Positions 13,877 to 22,240 of a stretch of 35,216 nucleotides of DNA are shown piece by piece. This DNA is from a virus. The notes below the pieces were generated by a model. The model had not been told where the DNA came from and made no database searches. It was given only the letters and a program-made list of their open reading frames with translations. The translations under genes and the position numbers were made by a program. Location: the IMG/VR virus record IMGVR_UViG_3300027996_000096, positions 1-35,216 of that record, one strand, 5' to 3'. How positions within the stretch are numbered: the first letter of the stretch is position 1; each line of letters begins with the position of its first letter.

Positions 13877-14455
13877 ATGTACAGTACAAAAGGAACTGAA
13901 GAAAAAGTATTCGTGAGCAAGTATGTGTCTCCAGGAATACAAGTAGTAAAGATTGTTGAAATAAGAGGTGAAGAACCTGAAGGATTTTCTCCTAGACTTA
14001 TTTTTAAATTTGTAAATGCAGAACAAAAAGAAGTAGAAACTAACTTTTATATGAGTACTGCAGCTCAACCTAAATCAATGGAAAAATTACTTCACATTGC
14101 AACAAAATGTGTAACTCGTGATGCTATAGATAATGTGGGTGGAGAAAATTTAATAGATTGGGGTAAAAACCTTAATCAATTATTAGCAGGTCATAAACTA
14201 AGAATGAAATTTATCGGTAATGAAATTGCAGGTAAAGAAGGAAAAGGAAATTGGTTTAAAGCTGATTTAGGACTTCCTTCATTTGCAGAAGCTGTTGAAG
14301 CAGGAGCTGAACACGCACCTCTTGGAGAAGGAGAATCTAAACTTACGTTTGACGAAAATAATAAATGGGATATGAAAAGACTTCCTGTTGCGGATACTGA
14401 AACTTCTGGTTCAGTAGCTCTTGACATGGGAGAAGCAGATGATGACCCATTTTAG
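13877..14455 (+). CDS. Single-stranded DNA-binding protein with D-D-D-P-F tail
   Basis: 192 residues. The last residues are G-E-A-D-D-D-P-F; an acidic tail ending in Pro-Phe is the protein-protein docking tip of SSB proteins. The N-terminal 120 residues are beta-rich and basic in places, consistent with an OB-fold core, though sequence alone does not prove the fold. It directly follows the Sak4-like ATPase and precedes the primase. A hairpin (14460-14481) and a terminator close the transcript after it. Confidence 0.8.
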   Translation: MYSTKGTEEKVFVSKYVSPGIQVVKIVEIRGEEPEGFSPRLIFKFVNAEQKEVETNFYMSTAAQPKSMEKLLHIATKCVTRDAIDNVGGENLIDWGKNLNQLLAGHKLRMKFIGNEIAGKEGKGNWFKADLGLPSFAEAVEAGAEHAPLGEGESKLTFDENNKWDMKRLPVADTETSGSVALDMGEADDDPF

Positions 14456-14498
14456 TCGCATTTTCATGTAGTGGTGAAAATATATAGTTACAAATAAG

Positions 14499-14527
14499 GA
14501 GAGGCGTGTAATACGTCTCTCTTTTTT
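14499..14527 (+). terminator. Intrinsic terminator after the SSB gene
   Basis: A 9 bp stem with one G-T pair (14499-14507 / 14513-14521), loop GTAAT, then six T. Just upstream ATTTTCA (14460-14466) / TGAAAAT (14475-14481) forms a second small hairpin. After the terminator, TAATTTTG at 14531-14538 fits the Bacteroidota -7 element TAnnTTTG, so a new promoter may begin the primase unit. Confidence 0.8.
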
Positions 14528-14546
14528 ATTTAATTTTGAAAATTCT

Positions 14547-15545
14547 ATGAATGACAATTTCTCAACTAAAAATGTAACTGAACTCACAATTAAAGAAATC
14601 CTTAAACGAATATCTGAATATGATATATTTAAATATTATGTCGGAAAGGATTTTAAAATGGGATCGATATCATCCCCATTTAGAAAAGATCGTAATCCTT
14701 CTTTCGATATCTATCCTTCTAGAGGGACAGTAAGAAAAATTATGTATAAAGATCATACAACAGGAGATACAGGTAGCTGTTTCGACTTAGTTATGATTAT
14801 GCATGCTGTAGGATTTGGAAAAGCACTAGATATAATCAATCATGATTTTAATCTTGAGCTAGGAAGTAATTATAAATCGATTTCTCCATCAAAGGGATTT
14901 GTAGGAAAAGTCAATAATGTTGACATTAGTAAGTTAGAAGTAGAAACCAAAATAAGGGTTGTTAGAAGAGATTGGAATAGTTCAATCGATAAAGAATATT
15001 GGTCTCAATATGGAATAACATGTAAAACATTAAAATTGTTTAACGTAGCTCCATTAGAGGCATATTTTATTAACAACAGATGTTTTAGATTAAGTAAGCG
15101 CTCATGTGTTTATTGTTATTATTTCGGAAATTATAAGTATAAAATATTACAACCTACTTCTAATTTAAAATGGTTATCTAATGCGTCCTTTGATATTATT
15201 CAAGGTTGGCATATGTTACCTGAAAAAGGAGACTTATTAATAATTACTAAAAGTTTAAAAGATGTTATGGTTTTTTATGAACTTGGCATTTCAGCAATAG
15301 CTCCTCAAGGAGAAGGTGTAATACCTTCAGAGAAGGTTATTAACGAACTCAAAAAAAGATTTGATACAATCGTATCAAATTATGATTTTGATCGTGTTGG
15401 AATAAAAGGAGCATTGAAAATGAGACGACTTTATAATATTCCTGCTTATATGTTTAACGCATCTTATGATGTAAAAGATGTAAGCGATTTTGTTAAGAAC
15501 TATAGTTTAACCCAATTAAAACAAACAATCAATGATTTACACTGA
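14547..15545 (+). CDS. DnaG-type primase, zinc ligands degenerate
   Basis: 332 residues. Residues 43-53 read S-P-F-R-K-D-R-N-P-S-F, the conserved stretch of the DnaG zinc-binding domain, and the following G-D-T-G-S-C-F-D-L-V-M-I-M matches the region after the second zinc pair. The four metal ligands (Cys/His) of the family are not in place, so this domain probably lacks zinc. The Toprim domain is in the second half: T-K-S-L-K-D-V-M in the acidic-residue strand and the D280-F-D282 motif (N-Y-D-F-D-R-V-G). It should make RNA primers for lagging-strand synthesis. It overlaps the next gene by 14 bases. Confidence 0.83.
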   Translation: MNDNFSTKNVTELTIKEILKRISEYDIFKYYVGKDFKMGSISSPFRKDRNPSFDIYPSRGTVRKIMYKDHTTGDTGSCFDLVMIMHAVGFGKALDIINHDFNLELGSNYKSISPSKGFVGKVNNVDISKLEVETKIRVVRRDWNSSIDKEYWSQYGITCKTLKLFNVAPLEAYFINNRCFRLSKRSCVYCYYFGNYKYKILQPTSNLKWLSNASFDIIQGWHMLPEKGDLLIITKSLKDVMVFYELGISAIAPQGEGVIPSEKVINELKKRFDTIVSNYDFDRVGIKGALKMRRLYNIPAYMFNASYDVKDVSDFVKNYSLTQLKQTINDLH

Positions 15546-15765
15546 AGAATTTAAAAACAAAGTTAGAGAACATCATCAAACAAATCCTTTTGGATTATTT
15601 GATATGTTAGAAAGGAATGATTACATAGTCGGAACAATGCTTAGAGAACTTGATTACGATTCTGGACTATACGAGTTATGGTTAGAACAAAACGTAAAAA
15701 AAGAAGATGATGAAGAATACAAAAGGAACAGAGTTTCAAGTGATAATACCGAAATGGGAGAGTAA
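15532..15765 (+). CDS. Small acidic protein of unknown function, 77 aa
   Basis: Predicted 77 residues, helical, acidic towards the end (K-K-E-D-D-E-E-Y). It overlaps the primase by 14 bases upstream and the RusA-like gene by up to 59 bases downstream. The long downstream overlap suggests that the true start of the next gene may be internal. No family recognised. Confidence 0.6.
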   Translation: MIYTEEFKNKVREHHQTNPFGLFDMLERNDYIVGTMLRELDYDSGLYELWLEQNVKKEDDEEYKRNRVSSDNTEMGE

Positions 15766-16327
15766 ATATGAAAAGTCTAAAAAGACTATGGCTAAGTATT
15801 GGCTATGGAAAGACAGATCAAAACTTCCTAAGAAATATTTAGAAAACTTAGCTTCGAAATCAAGAAAATATGGCGTAAAGTTTTATTGTGTTGATAAAAG
15901 CGGGAATAGATTTCTAAAGAATAGTAAAAAAGCAGGAACTCCTAACACATGGACATTAAATGGTCAGGACTTATATAATGGTGTAATGCATCATACAGTT
16001 CGAACCAAAATGGCTAAGTATTATCACGCTTATTTCAAAAGATTTATTATCTCACAATTACCAAGTAGAATCCCTATAATATTAGGGCATAAATTTGGTA
16101 TTTCATGTGACATCTATGAAATAAAACGTGGAATCATGCCTGATGTTTCTAATATGTGGCTTTTAGAAAAGTTTTTTGAAGATGCTCTACAAGAGGCTGG
16201 TAGAATACCAGACGATAATCCAGACTACGTAATAGAAAGTGGTAGAAAAAGATATCATTGGGTAGAAAAAGAAGACGAAAGACATTTAATATTTACTATT
16301 TACTATTTAAAAGATGACGTTCAGTAA
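15707..16327 (+). CDS. RusA-like Holliday junction resolvase
   Basis: 206 residues. The C-terminal third has the RusA pattern: P-D146-V-S-N149 (metal-binding Asp with the usual Asn), L-L-E-K-F-F-E-D-A-L as the conserved helix, then I-P-D169-D170-N. RusA-family dimers cut Holliday junctions with these acidic residues. The N-terminal 90 residues are basic and longer than in E. coli RusA (about 120 residues in all). The start is uncertain: ATG at 15707 overlaps the previous gene by 59 bases; the next in-frame ATG is at 15788. It would work with the SF2 helicase and the Sak4/SSB pair. Confidence 0.68.
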   Translation: MMKNTKGTEFQVIIPKWESKYEKSKKTMAKYWLWKDRSKLPKKYLENLASKSRKYGVKFYCVDKSGNRFLKNSKKAGTPNTWTLNGQDLYNGVMHHTVRTKMAKYYHAYFKRFIISQLPSRIPIILGHKFGISCDIYEIKRGIMPDVSNMWLLEKFFEDALQEAGRIPDDNPDYVIESGRKRYHWVEKEDERHLIFTIYYLKDDVQ

Positions 16328-16511
16328 TAAATTTAAACAAAAATTTAATACCATAACTGATCTCAACATAAAATACCTAACAATTCTTGAAGCAATTCAA
16401 ACCTTAGAAGATCATAAGTCTTCTGAAGCTAAAGAACTATTGGATATAATGGAGAGAGATTATGGTGTTTATATAGACATAAAAAAAGATGGCAATACAA
16501 GAAATAGATAG
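16314..16511 (+). CDS. Small helical protein of unknown function, 65 aa
   Basis: Predicted 65 residues, charged and helical (L-E-A-I-Q-T-L-E-D-H-K). It overlaps the resolvase by 14 bases and the rIIA-like gene by 23 bases, so it lies in a tightly packed translational unit. No motif recognised. Confidence 0.6.
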   Translation: MTFSNKFKQKFNTITDLNIKYLTILEAIQTLEDHKSSEAKELLDIMERDYGVYIDIKKDGNTRNR

Positions 16512-19161
16512 AGAATTAATAGGTTCTGTAGGTTTTGAAAAAAAGATTGATGATGGAGCTAAGAATATGGTTTTCGATATTCTTCAATCTACTCAATATC
16601 AAAAACCAGAAGAGAGTACTATTAGAGAGTTAACTTCCAATGCGGTTGATTCTCAAAAAGAAAAAGAAATAGCATTGAAAATTCTACAAGGAGAAGCAAA
16701 AGTAGAAGATTATTATATAGAGAGAACAGGAGATAAATATAAAGACAGTAATTTTGATGCTGATTATTATGATATTAATCATTTAGACCTTGTTAATAAT
16801 CAAGTACAATTAACTTACAATGAACATCAGGGTACAGGATATTGTGACAGATTCACAATAAAAGATTATGGTGTTGGTATTGGAGATTCAAGATTAGAAG
16901 GAGTTCTTTCATTAGGATATTCTACTAAGAGAAACTCTAAGGCTGCTCTAGGTGCTTGGGGATTAGGCGCTAAAGTTGCTCTTTCCTTAAGAGGTGATTA
17001 CTATGCAATAACCACTGTACATAATGGTAGAAAGTTTAAAGCTCATTGTTATGCATATAAAACTGATTTCTTAGTTTCTAAATTTAATATGGAAACAGAA
17101 GAAGAAAATCAGTTTATTGAATTTAGCGATGGTACAAAAGTTTACTATGAAGAAACAAACGAAAAGAATTTTACAGAAGTTACAGTATTAGCGAAGAGAC
17201 ATCACAGAAACAAGTTTATGCAAGGTGTTAAATCTCAGTTATTATACTTTGATAATGTAGAATTTAATTATGTTTATGAAGATGGAACAGTAAATGATAT
17301 TGAGTTTTTAGCTGATGTAATGTACAATTCTAAAAATATCATTATTTCAGATAATAATCAATTTTCAAAACCTCATATTGTAATAGTAAAAGAAGATTCT
17401 GCAGATTCATCTGTAGGAGTTTGTTATGGTTACATTGATTTTACAGAGTTGGAGTTAGAGAATCTTAATGGTAATATTGGAGTTAAATGTCCTATTCGTT
17501 CTATAATTAGAGATAAAGAAGGAAATGAAACCGTGTTACAAGAAGGAGTATCTGTTACACCAAGTCGAGAAGCTGTTATTTGGGATGAGAATACAAGACA
17601 CTTTATTAAGAGTAGATTTAATGCAGTAGTTGAAGAAGCTACTAGTATTGTAAATAAAGAGTTACTTGAAGATGATTTTTTGTTATGGATTGAGAAATGT
17701 CAAAACGTATTAAGAAATTATGGACAAGGTAGTATTCTAGGTAGAATGGCTAAAGTTGTAGATACATCTAAAATTAAGCCTAAATTTCCTAAAAATGAAC
17801 TTATCAAATATGAGCGCCCTATGTCATTATTCTTTGGGTTTAATCCAAGAATAGTTTCATCTAGTTATAATTCTTCTAAAAAGAAAGATTTAGTTTCTAG
17901 AGATGATATCAATAGTTGGCATAACTTCAGTAGTAAAAATGTTTGGCTTAAGTCAGGTTCTACTATAAGAAGTAAAGATGTATTTATTGCTCAGAATTAT
18001 GGACCTTTTGTTTTATTAGAAGATAAAGATATAGATAGCTATATTCAATCTATGATGGATAAAGAAGATAAAGATGATGGATTAATGTCTTTGTTTGATA
18101 AAGTTAAACCAGGAGAACTACAAGCTAAATATAATATTATAAAAGAAGCTTTACTTAAATCTGATTTACTTAAAAATTATGATGACTTAGAAGTTTCAGC
18201 TGAATGGAAGAAAAGATTTGAAGAGAGTGAAGAATTAGCTAATGAGTTTGAAGAAGAAAGAGAAAGAAGTAATAAAGATCGTAGAGCTTTAGAAGGCAAA
18301 GTGGTTGCTCATCAATTATATTTTAATATGGATAGAGCAGGTAGAGCATATTCAGGTTATCATGACGAAGATAAAATATTTAGTTTTACATCAGTTGAAC
18401 CCAAGATTAATGAAATCGAAGAATGGGAAGAAAATGATGCTACTATTTATTATGGTTTTAGTGATGATGCTGAAAAAATTCATACTTATCATCATTTTAC
18501 TAGATTATTTGATAGTCATATATATGATAATAATTATTATTGTGAGAATAATTTTAATTCTTCTGACCATAAAGTCTTTAAAATTAGTAAGGCTAATAAA
18601 CGTCACTTTGAGAATTTTAATCATATTAATCAAGCATTTAAACGATTAGATGGTAATACTATAACAATGGATAATAAATTAATAAAATGGAATACTGCTA
18701 GATTAATTCATGAACAATTAGACAAATTAAGTTTCTTTTTCAATTTTACATTAAATGTAGAATTACAAGAACTATATCAAGGTCTTGTTAAGTATAGAGA
18801 TAGATATTATACTGAAATGAATACTAATATATGGGGAGCTCATGGAGAATGGTTTGATTCTATTGTAGACCATATGAATAAAGTAGAAGAATTTCAGTTA
18901 TTTGTAATTGACCATGAAGATAATTCAGAAGCTATTCAAAAGAAAGCAACACAAATGTTCAGTCTGCCTATGTTGACTGACGGATGCGCCATAGAAATGG
19001 AGCAATATAATATTCTCCAAGAGTTGTTGGAGTATGCAGAACCTATACATTCTCTATTTAATAATATAGATATCTTGACTAATAATATTAAAACTATTAC
19101 TCAAGAACAAGAAGTATTATTGAAGGAAATATTAGACCTGAAACATAGGAAATACAACTAA
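16489..19161 (+). CDS. rIIA-like GHKL ATPase
   Basis: 890 residues. The N-terminal GHKL (Bergerat-fold) ATPase domain is clear: N box E47-x3-N51 (R-E-L-T-S-N-A-V-D), G1 box D126-x-G-V-G, G2 box G-A-W-G158-L-G-A-K. The rest contains a long charged, partly coiled-coil region near the middle (about 560-600, E-E-S-E-E-L-A-N-E-F-E-E-E-R-E-R) and no recognised C-terminal domain. Size, fold and the rIIB-like gene two genes downstream support the T4 rIIA family, associated with the host envelope and protection from prophage exclusion. Codon choice in 17.8-18.7 kb is very AT-rich. Confidence 0.82.
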   Translation: MAIQEIDRELIGSVGFEKKIDDGAKNMVFDILQSTQYQKPEESTIRELTSNAVDSQKEKEIALKILQGEAKVEDYYIERTGDKYKDSNFDADYYDINHLDLVNNQVQLTYNEHQGTGYCDRFTIKDYGVGIGDSRLEGVLSLGYSTKRNSKAALGAWGLGAKVALSLRGDYYAITTVHNGRKFKAHCYAYKTDFLVSKFNMETEEENQFIEFSDGTKVYYEETNEKNFTEVTVLAKRHHRNKFMQGVKSQLLYFDNVEFNYVYEDGTVNDIEFLADVMYNSKNIIISDNNQFSKPHIVIVKEDSADSSVGVCYGYIDFTELELENLNGNIGVKCPIRSIIRDKEGNETVLQEGVSVTPSREAVIWDENTRHFIKSRFNAVVEEATSIVNKELLEDDFLLWIEKCQNVLRNYGQGSILGRMAKVVDTSKIKPKFPKNELIKYERPMSLFFGFNPRIVSSSYNSSKKKDLVSRDDINSWHNFSSKNVWLKSGSTIRSKDVFIAQNYGPFVLLEDKDIDSYIQSMMDKEDKDDGLMSLFDKVKPGELQAKYNIIKEALLKSDLLKNYDDLEVSAEWKKRFEESEELANEFEEERERSNKDRRALEGKVVAHQLYFNMDRAGRAYSGYHDEDKIFSFTSVEPKINEIEEWEENDATIYYGFSDDAEKIHTYHHFTRLFDSHIYDNNYYCENNFNSSDHKVFKISKANKRHFENFNHINQAFKRLDGNTITMDNKLIKWNTARLIHEQLDKLSFFFNFTLNVELQELYQGLVKYRDRYYTEMNTNIWGAHGEWFDSIVDHMNKVEEFQLFVIDHEDNSEAIQKKATQMFSLPMLTDGCAIEMEQYNILQELLEYAEPIHSLFNNIDILTNNIKTITQEQEVLLKEILDLKHRKYN

Positions 19162-19198
19162 AAAATCGTAAATTTATAATAATAAAAAAAGAAAAAGT

Positions 19199-19543
19199 AT
19201 GTTAGAAATTAAAACAATTACTCTTAAAAAGAGTGTATTAGGATCGTTAAAAGCGATGGGAGAATCAAACAAAGTTATAGCAGATCGTTTTGCTATTACT
19301 TCTACAGAAGTAAATGATGCAATGATAGAATTTGGATTTACAAAATCTAGAAAAGCACCAGCAAATAAAAAAGGTTATATAGTATTAACTGAAGATGATG
19401 TAACAATTCAAGAACCTATAAGTCAAACTAATCTATTAGATTCTATTGATGAAGCTGTAACTTTATCTAATTCGACGAACGAAGATGAAGAAATGGCAGA
19501 TGTTATAGCTGAAGAAGTAGAGACTACAGAAGGATTTGAATAA
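19199..19543 (+). CDS. Small HTH-like protein between the rIIA- and rIIB-like genes, 114 aa
   Basis: Predicted 114 residues. Residues about 10-50 (L-G-S-L-K-A-M-G-E-S-N-K-V-I-A-D-R-F-A-I, then T-S-T-E-V-N-D-A-M) have the spacing of a homeodomain-like helix-turn-helix. The C-terminal half is acidic and disordered (D-E-E-M-A-D-V-I-A-E-E-V-E). T4 rIIB carries an HTH-like segment at its N-terminus, so this protein may be a detached rIIB N-terminal domain. The 37-base AT-rich gap before it has no structure. Confidence 0.68.
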   Translation: MLEIKTITLKKSVLGSLKAMGESNKVIADRFAITSTEVNDAMIEFGFTKSRKAPANKKGYIVLTEDDVTIQEPISQTNLLDSIDEAVTLSNSTNEDEEMADVIAEEVETTEGFE

Positions 19544-19572
19544 ATATTAATTAAATTTTATAAAAAAAAAAT

Positions 19573-20760
19573 ATGATTTTAATAAATCGAATTGGATCCT
19601 CCATAACAGGTAGTTATGGAGAAGTTTCATTTGGTATCCCTTTCTCGAAAGAGAAATGGGATACTTTAAATGAAATTGTAGAGCAATCTACAAAAGTAAA
19701 AAAAATAGCTGATCTTAAAGAACTTTACGAGCAAATGAAAGAACTTACCACGATTAATTATAAAGAATCTATCGAGACAGAATGTCCAGATGTGTTCGTT
19801 AATCAAGCAACTGGTAAATTTTATTTAAAAGTAGGAGCAAAAGTATCGTCTGTTGAAATGCCTAAAGCTTTAGTTGATAGATTATTGACATCTTTAGAAA
19901 AAGGAATTGACATTGAACCATTAATTAAATTATGGACTAGATGGTTAAGAAATCCTATTCTTAGAAAGCTTAATAAAAATGAACAAATTATAAAAAGTTC
20001 TAATATGTTTCAATATATTAATGCTATTTGGGCAGACCCTAAAGTTATTGAGAACTTAATAACTGAAAACGGATTAAGTGAGGAAGTTGCTGAAGAAAGA
20101 GCTACTCTTTATCAAGTAAAAATTACTCAGGAAGGACTTCTTTGTACGTATAAAGTATCTACAGAAATTACTAAAAAATATACACTTGATGATGAAGGAA
20201 ATCAAATTATTGTTCCTCGTTATAGTAAAACAATCGATGAAGATACAGGAATTGTATCTTATGATGAACCTGAACATGTTGAAGATAGATTATTTCAACC
20301 TGTAATGATGGGAACTGGTGGAGATCCTTTTTATTGTGAAGGCGAAAATGGTTATATTAAACCAGAACACTTTATTAAAGTTGGTTGTAATCACAGATTA
20401 GAAAATTGGTCTCAAGTAAATACTAATGATAATCAAAGTTGTGTTAAAGGACTTCATGTTGGAGGACTTAAATATATTAATGGTTATCAACATGATGGAA
20501 CTGTTACTCATAATGTATTTGTAGATCCGATGCATGTAGGAGCTATTCCAGATATTTATTCTGGTGATGGAGCAATTAGATGCTTACAATATTTTGTTCA
20601 TTCATCATTTGGTGGAGTTAATGGTTCAATCTATCACTCTTCTGAATATGCATCTAAAACAGATGGTCAATGGAACGATTTAAGAAAAGATATTATTAAA
20701 GATTTTGGAGAAATTAACGATTCTTTTAGAGAAGAAGTTGGAGAACTGAATGAATTGTAA
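19573..20760 (+). CDS. rIIB-like protein
   Basis: 395 residues. Two features of the rIIB family are visible: a helical region around residues 85-140 (V-D-R-L-L-T-S-L-E-K-G-I-D-I-E-P-L-I-K-L-W, matching the rIIB 'G-x-x-I-x-P' segment) and the C-terminal core C-V-K-G-L-H-V-G-G-L-K-Y with its G-L-H motif. rIIB partners rIIA at the host membrane in T4. The gene is in a unit with the rIIA-like and HTH-like genes and is followed by a terminator. Confidence 0.8.
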   Translation: MILINRIGSSITGSYGEVSFGIPFSKEKWDTLNEIVEQSTKVKKIADLKELYEQMKELTTINYKESIETECPDVFVNQATGKFYLKVGAKVSSVEMPKALVDRLLTSLEKGIDIEPLIKLWTRWLRNPILRKLNKNEQIIKSSNMFQYINAIWADPKVIENLITENGLSEEVAEERATLYQVKITQEGLLCTYKVSTEITKKYTLDDEGNQIIVPRYSKTIDEDTGIVSYDEPEHVEDRLFQPVMMGTGGDPFYCEGENGYIKPEHFIKVGCNHRLENWSQVNTNDNQSCVKGLHVGGLKYINGYQHDGTVTHNVFVDPMHVGAIPDIYSGDGAIRCLQYFVHSSFGGVNGSIYHSSEYASKTDGQWNDLRKDIIKDFGEINDSFREEVGELNEL

Positions 20761-20778
20761 TAATACATTTATTAATTG

Positions 20779-20809
20779 AAGGGGTAGTCATATGATTAGC
20801 CCCTTTTTA
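20779..20809 (+). terminator. Intrinsic terminator after the rIIB-like gene
   Basis: AAGGGG (20779-20784) pairs with CCCCTT (20100-series spelling: 20800-20805), with an inner AT-rich extension and five T at the end. It lies 19 bases after the stop. Confidence 0.8.
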
Positions 20810-20820
20810 ACTTTAAAAAT

Positions 20821-21186
20821 ATGAACCCGTATAACTATTTAAACGAAGAAGAAAAAGCTCACGATTATGTTGTTAACTCAGAAAGAAAAACTTATTTATC
20901 TGACTTAGATATAGAATATGATTTTATGGATTATGTTGCAGAAGATATACCAAAACACTTAACTGATTTTGCTATTTCAATACTTATGACTTCTGAAGAA
21001 GTAGAGTATATAGCAATAAATGATAAAGAAGTATATGAATCTGTTTTATTTGATTCTATAGAAGAACATAATCGCGAGGTAATGTCAGATTTTGTAGAAG
21101 ATTATCCTATCTATGCTAAACAATTAGTTGCTAAAATAAAGAGCGAATTTTCTGATGTTTCTGAAGTTATGATAATAAGATTATAA
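20821..21186 (+). CDS. Acidic protein of unknown function, 121 aa
   Basis: Predicted 121 residues, very acidic and Tyr-rich (E-E-E-K-A-H-D-Y; Y-D-F-M-D-Y-V-A-E-D-I), helical, with no basic clusters. Such DNA-mimic-like composition is seen in phage anti-restriction proteins, but that is composition only. It ends 1 base before the nuclease start, so translation is likely coupled. Confidence 0.7.
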   Translation: MNPYNYLNEEEKAHDYVVNSERKTYLSDLDIEYDFMDYVAEDIPKHLTDFAISILMTSEEVEYIAINDKEVYESVLFDSIEEHNREVMSDFVEDYPIYAKQLVAKIKSEFSDVSEVMIIRL

Positions 21187-21187
21187 T

Positions 21188-22240
21188 ATGATTTTAAAAT
21201 ATAATAATGACAAAGAATACAGGGATTACCCTGCTACATCTCAGAGCGAACTATCTAATTTAGATTACTCACCTGTAATGTATAAAACAAGAAAAGAAGA
21301 ACAATCTAAAGGAAGTAATCCTGCGTTTGTTTTTGGTAGTGCAGTAGATTGTCTACTTACAAGACCAACTCACTTTTGGAAAGAATTTGTAGTTCTTACT
21401 GAAAAAGATCCTTCTGAAAATATTAAAGCAATTTGCGACAGTGTATTTCAAGGAGTTATAGCAAGAGATGAAATAGCAATAGATGATTTGAATAACTATG
21501 AAGACCAAATTCTTAAAGTAGCAAATGCTATTGGTTACGGCAGTAAATGGAAACCTGAAACCGTAATATCAAAAATTGTAGAAGGAGGAACAGAATACTT
21601 TAAAGTTCTAATCTCTTCTATAGGGAAAGATGTCTTATCATCTGACGATTATCAAAGAGCTAGAGATTCAGTAGAAGCTTTAAAAACAAGTAAGTACACA
21701 AAGAAATACTTTGAAGAAAGAACCTCGATACAAATTATGTTTCAAGTAGCTTTATTATTCGAAGCTGAAGGTGTAAAATGTAAATCTTTATTAGATATGC
21801 TATACATAGACCATATAAATAGAAGAATAAGAGTAATTGATATTAAGACTACTGGAACAAGCGTTTATGCTTTTCGTTCTAGTTATATGAAGTTTAGATA
21901 TTATTTACAAGGAGCATTTTATACTCAAGCTGTAAGACAGTATATATTAAATGATCCTGAACTTATTGACTATGAAATATTGTCTCCATTATTTTTAGTA
22001 GCAGAGAAAGCTAATATCAATCCTCCATTCATTTATGAGATGACTTGGGCAGATGTTAATATTGCTACAGAAAGTGGGGTCTATAGAGATAGGAGAATTA
22101 AAGGCTACAAAGAATTACTCAGAGATCTTAAATGGCATGAAGAAAAAGGACTTTGGGATTATCCTAAAGAAGTTTATCTCAATAAAGGAGTAATCCAATT
22201 AAATGAATTAAGTACCTCTAAAGATATGATAATGATATGA
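21188..22240 (+). CDS. PD-(D/E)XK exonuclease (RecE/YqaJ-like)
   Basis: 350 residues. The catalytic core is D203 in L-L-D-M-L-Y-I-D, then V-I-D218-I-K220-T-T-G; the second acid is Asp rather than Glu, as often found. Upstream F-G-S-A-V-D-C-L-L is the conserved helix with a small-residue turn typical of RecE/Cas4-type phage exonucleases. It should degrade one strand of duplex DNA to give 3' tails for annealing by the Sak4/SSB pair at 13.1-14.5 kb. The ATG follows the preceding stop within a base, and the stop overlaps the next start (ATGA). Confidence 0.83.
   Translation: MILKYNNDKEYRDYPATSQSELSNLDYSPVMYKTRKEEQSKGSNPAFVFGSAVDCLLTRPTHFWKEFVVLTEKDPSENIKAICDSVFQGVIARDEIAIDDLNNYEDQILKVANAIGYGSKWKPETVISKIVEGGTEYFKVLISSIGKDVLSSDDYQRARDSVEALKTSKYTKKYFEERTSIQIMFQVALLFEAEGVKCKSLLDMLYIDHINRRIRVIDIKTTGTSVYAFRSSYMKFRYYLQGAFYTQAVRQYILNDPELIDYEILSPLFLVAEKANINPPFIYEMTWADVNIATESGVYRDRRIKGYKELLRDLKWHEEKGLWDYPKEVYLNKGVIQLNELSTSKDMIMI

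Noticed and set aside
18305-18649. A 114-codon frame inside the rIIA-like gene
   Set aside because: It is a shadow frame in a very AT-rich part of the rIIA-like gene, made of Ile/Leu/Met runs, without its own leader.
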